A DNA stretch of 64,000 nucleotides, from contig CAJGZL010000001.1 in the NCBI GenBank assembly GCA_904846145.1, positions 372,001-436,000 on the forward strand, in the 5' to 3' direction. Of the stretch, positions 1-8,336 are shown one piece after another. The DNA comes from Psychrobacter immobilis (GTDB lineage: Bacteria > Pseudomonadota > Gammaproteobacteria > Pseudomonadales > Moraxellaceae). A program made the position numbers and the translations under genes. Position 1 is the first letter of the stretch. The number at the start of each line of letters is the position of its first letter. Under the pieces are notes generated by a model. That model was not told where the DNA came from and did no database searches. It saw only the letters and a program-made list of their open reading frames with translations.

Positions 1-288
1 TTATTTAGTATAGAGCATATAAAAAAACATTGTTAAGTTTTATTACTTAATACAATACTACATTGTTATTGATGATTATTGTCAGTAATAGCTGTCTCAA
101 ACGACGTCAATATAATTTTAATATGACATGCTAAATCTTGATGGTAGTATAAATGCTTTTATAACTTAAATAGTTTTACTGTTTTAAACCTTTGAGCTTT
201 AGACCTGAATCTCTAAAATTATGGTAAAATCGCGGGTTAACATTCCTGCTCAAATCTGCTTTATTTATTCAGCCTTATAGGTATCCGT
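1..288. other. AT-rich intergenic region at window start
   Basis: No open reading frame with a convincing start or family match was found here on either strand. The stretch is AT-rich and leads into rlmKL, so it probably holds that gene's promoter, but no clear -35/-10 pair could be chosen. Confidence 0.5.
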
Positions 289-2589
289 ATGACCGCATCA
301 ACCACGCCTGTCTCTGTAGCACCCTCTTTAGCAGCAGACCTATCGCTTAATCTTGTTATCACTTGTGCTGATGGGCTTGAGATACCGCTACAGACTGAGC
401 TGACCAGCTTTGGTATCCCTAGCGAAATCAAGAGTACTGGTCGCTTAACGGTTGTAGGAACCCTAAAAGATCTATATACGATTTGTCTTTGGTCGCGGGT
501 CGCCTCACGGGTACTGATGCTAATTAAACGCAAAAACATCAATAACGAATATGATGTCGCAGAGCAGCTATATGGTTTGGCAAAGTCGATCAGTTGGACT
601 GAGCAGTTTAATCTTGAGCAAACCTTTGCGATTCGCTTGTCTGTCGATAAACGTGTCGCCGTCAGTCAGCAGTTTGCTATGCTACGTATTAAAGACGCGA
701 TTGCCGATACCTTTAATGAGGTTTATGACAGCCGCCCAAACGTCGATAGTAAGAATCCAGACTTTGCTATTTTTGCGACGGTTAATGATAAGCAAGCTGA
801 GCTATATTTAGACTTGTCTGGTACTAGCCTGCATCGCCGTGGTTATCGTGTAGCGATGACGGATGCACCACTCAAAGAAAACTTGGCAGCCGCCCTGCTT
901 TATAGTGCTGGCTGGCATCTCCAAAACGCCTCTAATGATGCACCCTACTACAATGCACTGATCGATCCGATGTGTGGCTCGGGTACTTTTATCATCGAAG
1001 CCCTGCTCATGCATTGCGATTATGCGGTCGGTATCGATAAAGCCGCCAACCAGTTTGGTTTTTATCAGTGGCAGCATCATGATGACACGCTGTGGACAGC
1101 GATGATTGATGAGGCACAGACCCGATTCCGAGAGGGCTTAGCTATCGCTATTGAGCAGCCTGATACCCTACCGCTTATTCTAGGCTTTGATGCTGATAGC
1201 GGTGCTATATTAGCGACCCAAAAGAACCTAATAGCCGCAGGTCTGCAAGACTTGTTGCCGCTAATAGATCTTGAGACTCGCGCCCTTGATCAGCTCAAAT
1301 CTACTTTGCAGCCGATGGTTAAAGATGGCAGATTGAGCAATCCGCTAGTCATTACTAACCCGCCTTATGGTGAGCGCTTAGGCGATGAAGATTATATTCG
1401 TCCACTTTATCAAGCATTAGGACTGATCTTACAAGATAGTTTCGCAGGTAGTGGTGTTGATCCGATGATAGGTATCCTTGCCGCTAACGTCGAGCAAGTC
1501 GACATCTTACCTATTAGTGAGCCTAAGACTTTGCGCTGTCACAACGGTGCCATTACCGTTTATTTCCGCTATGGTCAGCTTATCGCTGGGCAAGTTGGCT
1601 CTCTGATGAGCCGCTTTGAAAAGCGTGAAATTGAGGTTGAAGAAGGCTTAGACTTTATCAATCGTTTGCAAAAGAACTTAGGTAAACTCCGCAAACAAGC
1701 TGCCAAAGAAAAGGTCAGTAATATTCGTGTCTATGACGCTGATCTACCGGACTTTAAGGTCGCCATCGACTTGTATGGTGACTACGTGCATGTACAAGAA
1801 TACGCGCCGCCTAAAACCATTCCACCTGAGACCGCCAAAAAACGCTTTAATCTAGCGCTAATGGGTATCCGTGAAGTATTGGATATTAACCGCGAGCAAG
1901 TGTTTATCAAGACTCGCGCCCGTCAGTCAGGTAATGATCAATACAGCAAGCAAGGCAATACTGAGAAAAAAGGCAAATTTTATATCGCTCGTGAGGATGA
2001 CGCTTACTTTTATGTCAATTTTACTGACTACTTAGATACGGGGTTGTTTATCGATCACCGTAATATGCGCGCACGTATCAAAGCCAATAGTCGTAATAAG
2101 TCCGTGCTAAATCTATTTGCTTATACTTGTACGGCCAGCGTTCATGCTGCCTTGGCGGGTGCGAGAAAAGTCACTAGTGTTGACTTGTCACAGAATTATC
2201 TAGATTGGGGTAAGCAGAACTTTGTACTGAACGGTCTTGATGTCAGTCGCAATAACTATCAATTTGTAGCCGCTGATATATTTGAATGGATTAAAGATAA
2301 TACTGAACAATTCGATATTATCTTTATCGATCCACCGACCTTTTCAAACTCCAAAAAGTTTCAAGGCACCTTTGACGTGCAGCGTGACCATGCTGCTCTA
2401 ATCAACCGCGCTATGAATCGCTTGACGGCTGACGGCGTATTGTATTTCTCTAACAACTTTACTCGCTTTGAATTGGATGAGCAGTTAACTGAGCGCTACG
2501 ATATCACTGATGTTACGCACCAAACCATAGGCTTTGACTTTAATATCAAAAAACCGATCCATCAGAGCTTTGAGATTCGTCATCGCTAA
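289..2589 (+). CDS. rlmL: Bifunctional 23S rRNA methyltransferase RlmKL
   Basis: Fused methyltransferase that in related bacteria makes m2G2445 (RlmL half) and m7G2069 (RlmK half) in 23S rRNA of the 50S precursor, using SAM. The 766-residue protein has the expected order: an N-terminal THUMP-type region (roughly residues 50-165), a first Rossmann methyltransferase with the NPPYGERLG motif near residue 357, and a second methyltransferase with a DPPTF motif near residue 680. The length is slightly above that of the enterobacterial enzyme (about 700). It stands alone in a housekeeping context, followed by about 200 bp before terD. Family assignment is strong; the nucleotide targets are taken from the known family. 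Confidence 0.95.
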   Translation: MTASTTPVSVAPSLAADLSLNLVITCADGLEIPLQTELTSFGIPSEIKSTGRLTVVGTLKDLYTICLWSRVASRVLMLIKRKNINNEYDVAEQLYGLAKSISWTEQFNLEQTFAIRLSVDKRVAVSQQFAMLRIKDAIADTFNEVYDSRPNVDSKNPDFAIFATVNDKQAELYLDLSGTSLHRRGYRVAMTDAPLKENLAAALLYSAGWHLQNASNDAPYYNALIDPMCGSGTFIIEALLMHCDYAVGIDKAANQFGFYQWQHHDDTLWTAMIDEAQTRFREGLAIAIEQPDTLPLILGFDADSGAILATQKNLIAAGLQDLLPLIDLETRALDQLKSTLQPMVKDGRLSNPLVITNPPYGERLGDEDYIRPLYQALGLILQDSFAGSGVDPMIGILAANVEQVDILPISEPKTLRCHNGAITVYFRYGQLIAGQVGSLMSRFEKREIEVEEGLDFINRLQKNLGKLRKQAAKEKVSNIRVYDADLPDFKVAIDLYGDYVHVQEYAPPKTIPPETAKKRFNLALMGIREVLDINREQVFIKTRARQSGNDQYSKQGNTEKKGKFYIAREDDAYFYVNFTDYLDTGLFIDHRNMRARIKANSRNKSVLNLFAYTCTASVHAALAGARKVTSVDLSQNYLDWGKQNFVLNGLDVSRNNYQFVAADIFEWIKDNTEQFDIIFIDPPTFSNSKKFQGTFDVQRDHAALINRAMNRLTADGVLYFSNNFTRFELDEQLTERYDITDVTHQTIGFDFNIKKPIHQSFEIRHR

Positions 2590-2693
2590 AGCAAGTTATT
2601 GCTAAAACGATTATAAGATGATCTGACTTTATTATTAGAAGGGTCATTTATATTAAAACAACATAAACGGGTACAATAATGACCTTATCGGCT

Positions 2694-2722
2694 TTGATTG
2701 GGTCATTTATTGTTGTTATGAT
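2694..2722 (+). promoter_or_regulatory. Predicted sigma-70 promoter of terD
   Basis: A TTGATT -35 hexamer (2694-2699) and a TATGAT -10 hexamer (2717-2722) are separated by exactly 17 bp. This would place transcription start near 2729 and give a leader of about 64 nt before terD. It is a prediction from consensus only. Confidence 0.55.
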
Positions 2723-2792
2723 AGAGCGCTATTACATAATATTATGTTAGTTAATTCTAAAATAATTTAATTCTAATAAAAAGGATAGTCCT

Positions 2793-3368
2793 ATGGCTTT
2801 ATCATTAAATAAAGGCGGTAATTTATCGCTAACCAAAACCGACCCAAATCTAACTAAGCTATTGATAGGGTTAGGTTGGGATGAGCGTGCCACCTCTGGC
2901 GCTGAGTTTGATCTTGATGCTAGTGTATTTTTATTAAGCACTGCGGGCAAAGTGCGCGGCGACCATGATTTTATCTTCTATAATCAATTAAAATCAGACA
3001 ATGGCGCAGTCGAGCATACAGGTGACAACCGTACTGGCGAAGGTGATGGCGATGACGAGCTCGTAAAAGTTAATTTGACTCAAGTACCAGCCGATGTCGA
3101 CAAAATCGTCGTTACAGTGACTATTCATGATGCTGCTGCGCGTAGTCAAAACTTTGGACAAGTTGCCAATGCTTTTATTCGTGTAGTGAACGAAGAGACA
3201 GGTACTGAAGTGGTACGCTTCGACTTAGCAGAAGACTATTCTGTCGAAACTGCTATGGTCTTTGGTGAAGTCTATCGCCATAATAATGAGTGGAAATTCC
3301 GCGCAGTAGGTCAAGGCTATTCAGGTGGCTTGCAAGCGATGTGTCAACAGTACGGCGTTGATATCTAA
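2793..3368 (+). CDS. terD: TerD family calcium-binding stress protein
   Basis: Member of the TerD fold, cytosolic calcium-binding proteins of the Ter (tellurite, phage and stress resistance) system. The 191 residues equal the usual TerD length. The two acidic calcium loops are intact: GWD at 28-30 with FDLDAS from 39, and [13 protein letters not shown] at 77-89. The C-terminus ([12 protein letters not shown] near 170-181, then a YGVDI ending) resembles enterobacterial TerD more than TerE. A good Shine-Dalgarno site, AAGGA, lies upstream of ATG. It has its own promoter and a terminator-like hairpin behind it, so it is probably monocistronic. TerD proteins are thought to form membrane-proximal complexes with TerC-like proteins, and a TerC-like gene lies directly downstream. 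Confidence 0.93.
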   Translation: MALSLNKGGNLSLTKTDPNLTKLLIGLGWDERATSGAEFDLDASVFLLSTAGKVRGDHDFIFYNQLKSDNGAVEHTGDNRTGEGDGDDELVKVNLTQVPADVDKIVVTVTIHDAAARSQNFGQVANAFIRVVNEETGTEVVRFDLAEDYSVETAMVFGEVYRHNNEWKFRAVGQGYSGGLQAMCQQYGVDI

Positions 3369-3388
3369 TATTTTTTAGTGAATTTCAT

Positions 3389-3430
3389 AAAGGGTTTAAG
3401 CTTATCATATAGGTTTAAGCCCTTTAATTT
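3389..3430 (+). terminator. Terminator-like hairpin after terD
   Basis: AAAGGGTTTAAGC and GTTTAAGCCCTTT can form a stem of about 13 bp with two wobble pairs, followed by AATTTT. It separates terD from the DUF475 gene. The poly-U tail is modest. Confidence 0.55.
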
Positions 3431-3621
3431 TGAGCGTTAATCTCTATAATAGGAGGGTTGATAATCAAGCGCTTATTTATTGGACATGAAGTTATTAGTA
3501 GTAAATTTTCCTACAATGCTTTATCTTCTTATTGTTTTTATAAATGGTATACAAAGCAAATTTTTATTATTCAATACTTTTTCAAAGCCAGCTTACTTTG
3601 TGCTATTAGACAGGATATGTC

Positions 3622-4719
3622 ATGAGACATTTTTATTTAGATTTTATCTTCACTGCTATCGCTTTAGCAGTAGCCGCATGGTGGGGATACTCTCACAGTG
3701 GCATAAGCGGGATGTTATCTACGCTATCGATTACTGCTATTTTGGCAGTAATGGAGATATCATTATCGTTCGATAACGCGGTAGTCAACGCTTCGGTATT
3801 GAAGCGCTGGGATGCCTTTTGGAAGATGATATTCTTAACCATCGGTATTTTAATCGCCGTATTCGGTATGCGTCTGGTGTTCCCTATTGTCATCGTCGCG
3901 GTCACCGCTGATCTGGGTATGATGGAAGTCATCACCCTTGCGCTAAACAATCCAGCAGAATACTCAGCAAGATTGCTTGAGCATCATGCTGAAATCTCGG
4001 CGTTTGGCGGTATTTTCTTACTGCTTGTATTCTTGAACTTTGTCTTTGATGATAAAGAAGTCCATTGGTTTGATTGGCTTGAGAGCCGCTTGGCTAAATT
4101 CGGTCAAGTCGATGCGATGAGTGTATTTGTCGCGCTTATCGTGCTGATGGTTGCTGTCTCATTTGCCAATGAGACCCAAGCTGGTGCGGTGTTGATCGCA
4201 GGTATTTGGGGTATTTTGGTCTATCTTGGCGTGCAAGTGATATCAGGACTGCTAGAGGGTGATTTGGAAGAAGAGCTGGACGAACATGGTAATACTACTG
4301 GGCAAACAACCAGTGCTATCATGCGCGGTGGTATTATTGGCTTTTTATACTTAGAAGTACTCGATGCGTCGTTCAGTTTTGATGGGGTTATTGGTGCTTT
4401 TGCTATCACTAACGATGTTATTGTCATTATGCTAGGTCTCGCTATCGGTGCGATGTTCGTGCGTTCGATGACGATCTTTTTGGTCGACAAAGGCACGCTC
4501 GATGAGTTTATCTATCTTGAGCACGGTGCGCACTATGCTATCGGCGCATTAGCGGTTATTATGCTGCTATCGGTTAAGTTCCATGTACCGGAGCTGATCA
4601 CAGGTCTTATCGGTATCGCCTTTATTGGTTGGGCGCTGTTAGCTTCGCTTAAACATCGTAAGATGGAAGCACTAAACGAGGCGAACAATCCTGAGCTAAA
4701 AACTCGGCAGTTAGACTAG
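3622..4719 (+). CDS. DUF475 integral membrane protein (TerC-like)
   Basis: Polytopic inner-membrane protein of 365 residues resembling the DUF475 family, a branch of the TerC/LysE-like superfamily that recurs beside terD genes. The N-terminal half carries the TerC-type motif MEISLSFDNA (E45, D51, N52) and the second half a matching SFSFDGVIGA motif near residue 252; in TerC such acidic residues lie in membrane helices and are proposed to bind metal. About nine hydrophobic segments are visible, with a charged loop around residues 210-235. The start is supported by AGGA upstream of ATG at 3622. Probable role: membrane partner or metal-ion transporter of the Ter complex (inference). It is not closest to classical TerC, so I give no gene symbol. 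Confidence 0.85.
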   Translation: MRHFYLDFIFTAIALAVAAWWGYSHSGISGMLSTLSITAILAVMEISLSFDNAVVNASVLKRWDAFWKMIFLTIGILIAVFGMRLVFPIVIVAVTADLGMMEVITLALNNPAEYSARLLEHHAEISAFGGIFLLLVFLNFVFDDKEVHWFDWLESRLAKFGQVDAMSVFVALIVLMVAVSFANETQAGAVLIAGIWGILVYLGVQVISGLLEGDLEEELDEHGNTTGQTTSAIMRGGIIGFLYLEVLDASFSFDGVIGAFAITNDVIVIMLGLAIGAMFVRSMTIFLVDKGTLDEFIYLEHGAHYAIGALAVIMLLSVKFHVPELITGLIGIAFIGWALLASLKHRKMEALNEANNPELKTRQLD

Positions 4720-4746
4720 TTCGTTAGTTTGAAATAGTTAGATAAG

Positions 4747-4781
4747 CAGGCCATAGCAATTAGTTGTTATGGCCTGTTTTT
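4747..4781 (+). terminator. Rho-independent terminator after DUF475 gene
   Basis: CAGGCCATA pairs with TATGGCCTG across a short loop and is followed by TTTTT, just downstream of the DUF475 stop codon. Confidence 0.8.
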
Positions 4782-4859
4782 ATGCGGTAATTAATTTAGC
4801 TAATTCCTGCATATTATGCTGAGATTAACCTGAATATCGTAGCTTCATTCAACCAAGCT

Positions 4860-5519
4860 CTACTTCCCTGCCAGCATCTTTTGCAACTTCGCTAATATCA
4901 CACCGTACAAGGGTAAAAAGATAAGTATGCCCATTATCATCTTAAATAAATAATCTATACTGCCAATTTCAATCCAATTGGCCGCCATAAAAGGGTCTGG
5001 ACTTTTGTAAAAGGCGATGGCAAAAAAACAAAGACTATCGATTAAGTTACCAATAAGCGTCGATGCTAGAGGCGCAATCCACCAAGTTTTAAACTGGCGC
5101 AACTTATTAAAGACTCGAATGTCTAACAGCTGCCCAATGACATAAGCACTAAAGCTAGCTAAGACAATACGAAAGACAAATAAATTAAAATCTAGTAGCT
5201 GCTCATGACCGACGAATACCCCATTAGCAAACACTACTGAGAAATAATAAGAGATTATCAAAGCAGGCAACATAGCAAAGAGAATAATTCGTCTTGCTAA
5301 TTGCTGACCAAACATACGCACGGTCAAGTCAGTAATTAAGAAGATAAAGGGAAAGGTAACAGAGCCCCACGTAGTAATAAAGCCAAATAAGCTCACGGGT
5401 ATCTGTACTAGATAATTACTAATAGCAATGACAAAAATGTGCAGGCCTACTAGCCAGAATAAAGCACGGCTATAGCGAATGGATTGAATTGGAGTAGTTA
5501 AGATAGTACTGATGCTCAT
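4860..5519 (-). CDS. yhhQ: Queuosine precursor transporter, YhhQ/COG1738 family
   Basis: Inner-membrane protein of 219 residues with about six hydrophobic helices. It matches the COG1738 (YhhQ/ypdP) family, which imports queuosine precursors such as preQ0, preQ1 or queuine for modification of tRNA position 34. Family hallmarks visible are the ITDLTVRMFG region near residues 62-71 and a DSLCFFAIAF segment near 162-171. It lies inside the Ter cluster on the opposite strand to its neighbours, divergent from terE. The start codon at 5519 follows an AGGA Shine-Dalgarno that is also part of a predicted preQ1-I riboswitch, which independently supports the functional call. Whether it has any link to the surrounding ter genes is unknown. 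Confidence 0.9.
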   Translation of the reverse strand: MSISTILTTPIQSIRYSRALFWLVGLHIFVIAISNYLVQIPVSLFGFITTWGSVTFPFIFLITDLTVRMFGQQLARRIILFAMLPALIISYYFSVVFANGVFVGHEQLLDFNLFVFRIVLASFSAYVIGQLLDIRVFNKLRQFKTWWIAPLASTLIGNLIDSLCFFAIAFYKSPDPFMAANWIEIGSIDYLFKMIMGILIFLPLYGVILAKLQKMLAGK

Positions 5520-5526
5520 AGAAGAG

Positions 5527-5561
5527 TCCTTTTTTTAAATCAGGGTTGAGGGAACCTGAGC
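5527..5561 (-). promoter_or_regulatory. Predicted preQ1-I riboswitch upstream of yhhQ
   Basis: Reading the minus strand, TCAGG and CCTGA form a 5-bp P1 stem enclosing the loop TTCCCTCAAC. They are followed by an A-rich tail TTTAAAAAAAGGA. This is the compact preQ1 class I layout: a short stem, a loop whose TCC/CCT can pair with AGG in the tail, and A residues filling the P1 minor groove. The pairing tail is the Shine-Dalgarno of yhhQ, with ATG 7 nt further on, so ligand binding would be expected to block translation. The GGTTC...AACCC core resembles the known consensus. Not checked with a covariance model. Confidence 0.75.
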
Positions 5562-5876
5562 GCGCATATTATAAAGCAAAATGTCGATAATGGCCAACAT
5601 GATTCTGACGAAAGCGTTCAAATCATTTACGTTACAACTAAGATCCAAGTGTAATAGCCAGTGTAATATAGACACACAAAATACGACTTGCTTAGTCTGC
5701 ATACGCTTAGTATAGTAAAGCTTGAAGATATATAGGGCTTAGGTTATGGTCAGTGTTACAACTGAATAACTTGAGCAAATATTTTATATATTTAACAGCT
5801 CAAATGCTTGAGTTTTTAAAATCCCAATTGACTTAATCGAACAATAAACTTATCTAATAAATCAAAGGACAGTTTT
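5562..5876. other. Divergent intergenic region yhhQ/terE
   Basis: About 315 bp with no gene, holding the promoters of both neighbours. A short direct repeat AGTGTAATA occurs at 5648-5656 and 5660-5668. Possible -35 TTGACT for terE at about 5829 is present, but its -10 partner is ambiguous. Confidence 0.4.
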
Positions 5877-6452
5877 ATGGCTATTAGCTTATCGAAAGGC
5901 GGCAACGTAAACTTATCAAAAGAAGCACCAGGTCTGACTAACATTACTGTTGGTCTTGGCTGGGATCCACGTGCGACCGACGGTCAAGAGTTTGATTTAG
6001 ATGCGATTGGCTTTTTGGTTAATGAAGGCGGCAAAGTACGTAACGATCAAGACTTTATTTTCTTTAATAACTTAAAGTCAGATAATGGTGCTGTTGAGCA
6101 CACAGGTGATAACCGTACTGGCGAAGGTGACGGCGATGATGAAGCTATCAAAGTCAATCTAGCAAGCATTCCAGCTGATGTGAATAAAGTCGCGCTTTGT
6201 GCCATTATTTATGAAGGTCAAGGTCGTAATCAAAACTTCGGTCAAGTAGGTGAAGCATACATTCGTATCGTTAATGACAATGGTGGTTCTGAGATTGCCC
6301 GTTATGACCTATCAGAAGATGGTAGTACAGAGACGGCTATGATCTTTGGTGAGCTATATCGTCATAGTGGTGATTGGAAATTCCGTGCCGTTGGTCAAGG
6401 CTTTAGTGGTGGATTAGGCCCATTAGCAGCATCATACGGTGTCAATGTATAA
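5877..6452 (+). CDS. terE: TerD family protein, TerE-like
   Basis: Second canonical 191-residue TerD-fold protein, cytosolic and calcium-binding. Both acidic loops are complete (GWD at 28-30, FDLDA from 39, [13 protein letters not shown] at 77-89). The C-terminus, [12 protein letters not shown] near 170-181 with a YGVNV ending, is nearer to TerE than TerD, so the symbol is a resemblance call. AAGGA precedes the ATG at good spacing. It is followed by a strong hairpin and then the AIM24-like gene, suggesting that terE, the AIM24-like gene and terZ may be partly co-transcribed. Confidence 0.9.
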   Translation: MAISLSKGGNVNLSKEAPGLTNITVGLGWDPRATDGQEFDLDAIGFLVNEGGKVRNDQDFIFFNNLKSDNGAVEHTGDNRTGEGDGDDEAIKVNLASIPADVNKVALCAIIYEGQGRNQNFGQVGEAYIRIVNDNGGSEIARYDLSEDGSTETAMIFGELYRHSGDWKFRAVGQGFSGGLGPLAASYGVNV

Positions 6453-6487
6453 GTCTTACTAGACTAGGGTTTGTTGATTAATACCTA

Positions 6488-6530
6488 TAAAGCTATCACG
6501 TGTGAGTTATTGGCGCACCTGATAGCTTTA
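6488..6530 (+). terminator. Long hairpin between terE and AIM24-like gene
   Basis: TAAAGCTATCA and TGATAGCTTTA form a perfect 11-bp outer stem around a partly paired interior. The following sequence is AAATT rather than a U-run, so it could be a weak terminator, an mRNA-stability hairpin or a processing site. Confidence 0.45.
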
Positions 6531-6619
6531 AAATTAATGACCACTTAATTTATAAAAGTATCTCACTTTATAAGAGCATCTCAATTATTAAACGATAGTA
6601 TCATGAGGATCTATTCACT

Positions 6620-7372
6620 ATGGCAGCGACTTTTAGCTTAATCGGTACAATTGAACCTTTTTTGCATTGTAATTTGCAAAAGGGCGATTCGATATATTGC
6701 GAAGCCAATGCGATGGTGATGATGGAGTCAAACCTTGAGCTCAAAGGTAAATTGCAAGGCGGACTTATGCAGTCGCTCATGCGCCGTTTTGCCAATGATG
6801 AATCGTTATTTCAGCAGCAGATTGAGGCGACGGGTGGCGAAGGCGATTGCTTGCTGGCCCCTACTCTCGATGGTGATATGCAGATACTGGACGTTGGCGC
6901 TCAGCAATATACTCTAAGCGACGGCGCCTTTGTTGCCGCGCAAACAGGTGTCGATATCAAGGCCAAGATTCAACGTAATCTTGGTGGTGCGGTATTTGGT
7001 GATACGGGCGGCTTTATGGTTATGCAAACTCAGGGCAATGGTCAAGTAGTGGTGTCAGGATTTGGCTCGCTATTTGAGATTGAAGTTACGCCAGGTAAAG
7101 ATGTGGTTATCGATAACGGTCATGTGGTCTGCTGGGACTCTAACCTTGAGTATAAGTTATCGGTATCAACTAGCAAGAAAAAAGGCTTTATGGGTAATAT
7201 CATAAATTCCGTCACCAGCGGTGAAGGTATGGTACTAAATTTCTCGGGTAACGGTAAAGTTATCATTTGCTCACGTAATCGTGATAGCTATCAAGGCTGG
7301 CTACAAAGTATCCTCGGCACCAGCTCAGGCGGTCGCGGTGGCAGCGGTGGCTTTTTAGATAACATTTTATAA
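6620..7372 (+). CDS. AIM24/TIGR00266 family protein
   Basis: The 250-residue protein matches the AIM24 (TIGR00266) beta-sandwich family; markers include a GDSIYCEANAMVMME stretch near residues 22-36 and LAPTLDGDMQIL near 79-90. The biochemical function of the family is unsettled; bacterial members often sit next to terD genes. The C-terminal tail (from about 233) is glycine-rich and ends with GGFLDNIL. It has no signal peptide and is likely cytosolic. GAGGA lies 10 nt before the ATG. It sits between terE and terZ on the same strand, so a role in the Ter complex, perhaps as a membrane or scaffold partner, is likely but inferred. Confidence 0.85.
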   Translation: MAATFSLIGTIEPFLHCNLQKGDSIYCEANAMVMMESNLELKGKLQGGLMQSLMRRFANDESLFQQQIEATGGEGDCLLAPTLDGDMQILDVGAQQYTLSDGAFVAAQTGVDIKAKIQRNLGGAVFGDTGGFMVMQTQGNGQVVVSGFGSLFEIEVTPGKDVVIDNGHVVCWDSNLEYKLSVSTSKKKGFMGNIINSVTSGEGMVLNFSGNGKVIICSRNRDSYQGWLQSILGTSSGGRGGSGGFLDNIL

Positions 7373-7488
7373 TTATTGGCTATAAGTATTAGTTATAAGC
7401 ATCGACTATAAGTACTCTTTGAAACTCTAAACCTATCAAAAAATATTTTTAAGCTTTCATCATTTATAACTCATAAAAGGAATGCAAC

Positions 7489-8103
7489 ATGGCAGTTAGT
7501 CTACAAAAGGGACAGAAAATATCCCTGAGCAAAGAAGCAGGCGGTACGCTCACTCAGGTCAAGCTAGGTCTAGGCTGGGATGTCGCTCAAAACCCACAAG
7601 CGCAAAAAGGTGGCGGTTTTTTAGGTAAGCTATTTGGCGGCGGTGGTGGTGGTGGTGATTCTATCGATTTAGATGCCTCATGCATCATGTTCGATAGCAA
7701 CAAGCAAGCCGTTGATGCTATTTGGTTTAGTCAATTAAAATCAAAAGATGGCAGCATCGTCCATACGGGTGACAATCGTACTGGTGATGGCGATGGTGAT
7801 GACGAAGTGATCAATGTTGATCTCTCAAAAGTCCCAGCTAATGTGGTCTCGCTAGTCTTTACAGTGAATAGCTTTACGGGTCAAACTTTTGAGACTGTCG
7901 AAAACGCCTTTTGCCGTATTGTTAATGCCAATAATAACAGCGAGGTGGCACGTTATAACCTATCCTCGCAAGGCACACATACCGCGATGATTATGGCAAA
8001 AGTCTATCGCCATAATGATGAGTGGAAAATGCACGCTATTGGCGAGACGGCCTCTGGTCGCACTTTTCATGACTTGATGCCTGCTATTGCTCCGCATGCT
8101 TAA
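7489..8103 (+). CDS. terZ: TerD family protein, TerZ-like
   Basis: TerD-fold protein of 204 residues with a glycine-rich insertion (about residues 43-57, GGGFLGKLFGGGGGGGD) between the GWD calcium motif and the IDLDAS segment. The second loop GDNRTGDGDGDDE is intact. The insertion and the downstream IWFSQLKSKDGS and VNSFTGQTFETVENAFCR segments match enterobacterial TerZ. Shine-Dalgarno AAAGGA precedes the ATG. A perfect terminator follows, closing the terE-AIM24-terZ run. Cytosolic; the flexible glycine/hydrophobic loop may be an interaction surface (inference). Confidence 0.88.
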   Translation: MAVSLQKGQKISLSKEAGGTLTQVKLGLGWDVAQNPQAQKGGGFLGKLFGGGGGGGDSIDLDASCIMFDSNKQAVDAIWFSQLKSKDGSIVHTGDNRTGDGDGDDEVINVDLSKVPANVVSLVFTVNSFTGQTFETVENAFCRIVNANNNSEVARYNLSSQGTHTAMIMAKVYRHNDEWKMHAIGETASGRTFHDLMPAIAPHA

Positions 8104-8132
8104 TTAAGCCGATACCATAACTCTATAAGACA

Positions 8133-8166
8133 AAAAAGCCCAGCTATTTAAATAGCTGGGCTTTTT
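8133..8166. terminator. Perfect palindromic bidirectional terminator
   Basis: AAAAAGCCCAGCTATT is followed by its exact reverse complement, ending in a U-run on both strands. It terminates terZ and can also serve the convergent terA-like gene. Confidence 0.88.
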
Positions 8167-8228
8167 CTTTTGAAAACATAAACCCTAGTTTTAAAATACC
8201 TATCTCTTTCATAAAAAACTAAAGTGGG

Positions 8229-8297
8229 TGTAGGGTGCGCCCCGCGCACCGATTACTTATCACAATATAGCTATTGGTGCGCATGGCACACTCTACA
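8229..8297. repeat. REP-like inverted GC-rich repeat pair
   Basis: TGTAGGGTGCGCCCCGCGCACC (8229-8250) faces an inverted, imperfect copy at 8276-8297 (GGTGCGCATGGCACACTCTACA). Each arm also contains its own small palindrome around GTGCGC. The GC-rich block stands out in an AT-rich intergenic region and resembles dispersed bacterial palindromic repeats. Copy number in the genome is unknown. Confidence 0.6.
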
Positions 8298-8336
8298 AAG
8301 GCTATCCCGTCCTGCAATAATTTTATATAAAACAAT

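Noticed and set aside
3480..3776. Plus-strand ORF of 98 codons overlapping the start of the DUF475 gene
   Set aside because: It overlaps a well-supported gene in another frame, has no good ribosome site and no family likeness.
3622..4719. Naming this gene terC
   Set aside because: Sequence details fit DUF475 rather than classical TerC; only superfamily-level relation is supported.
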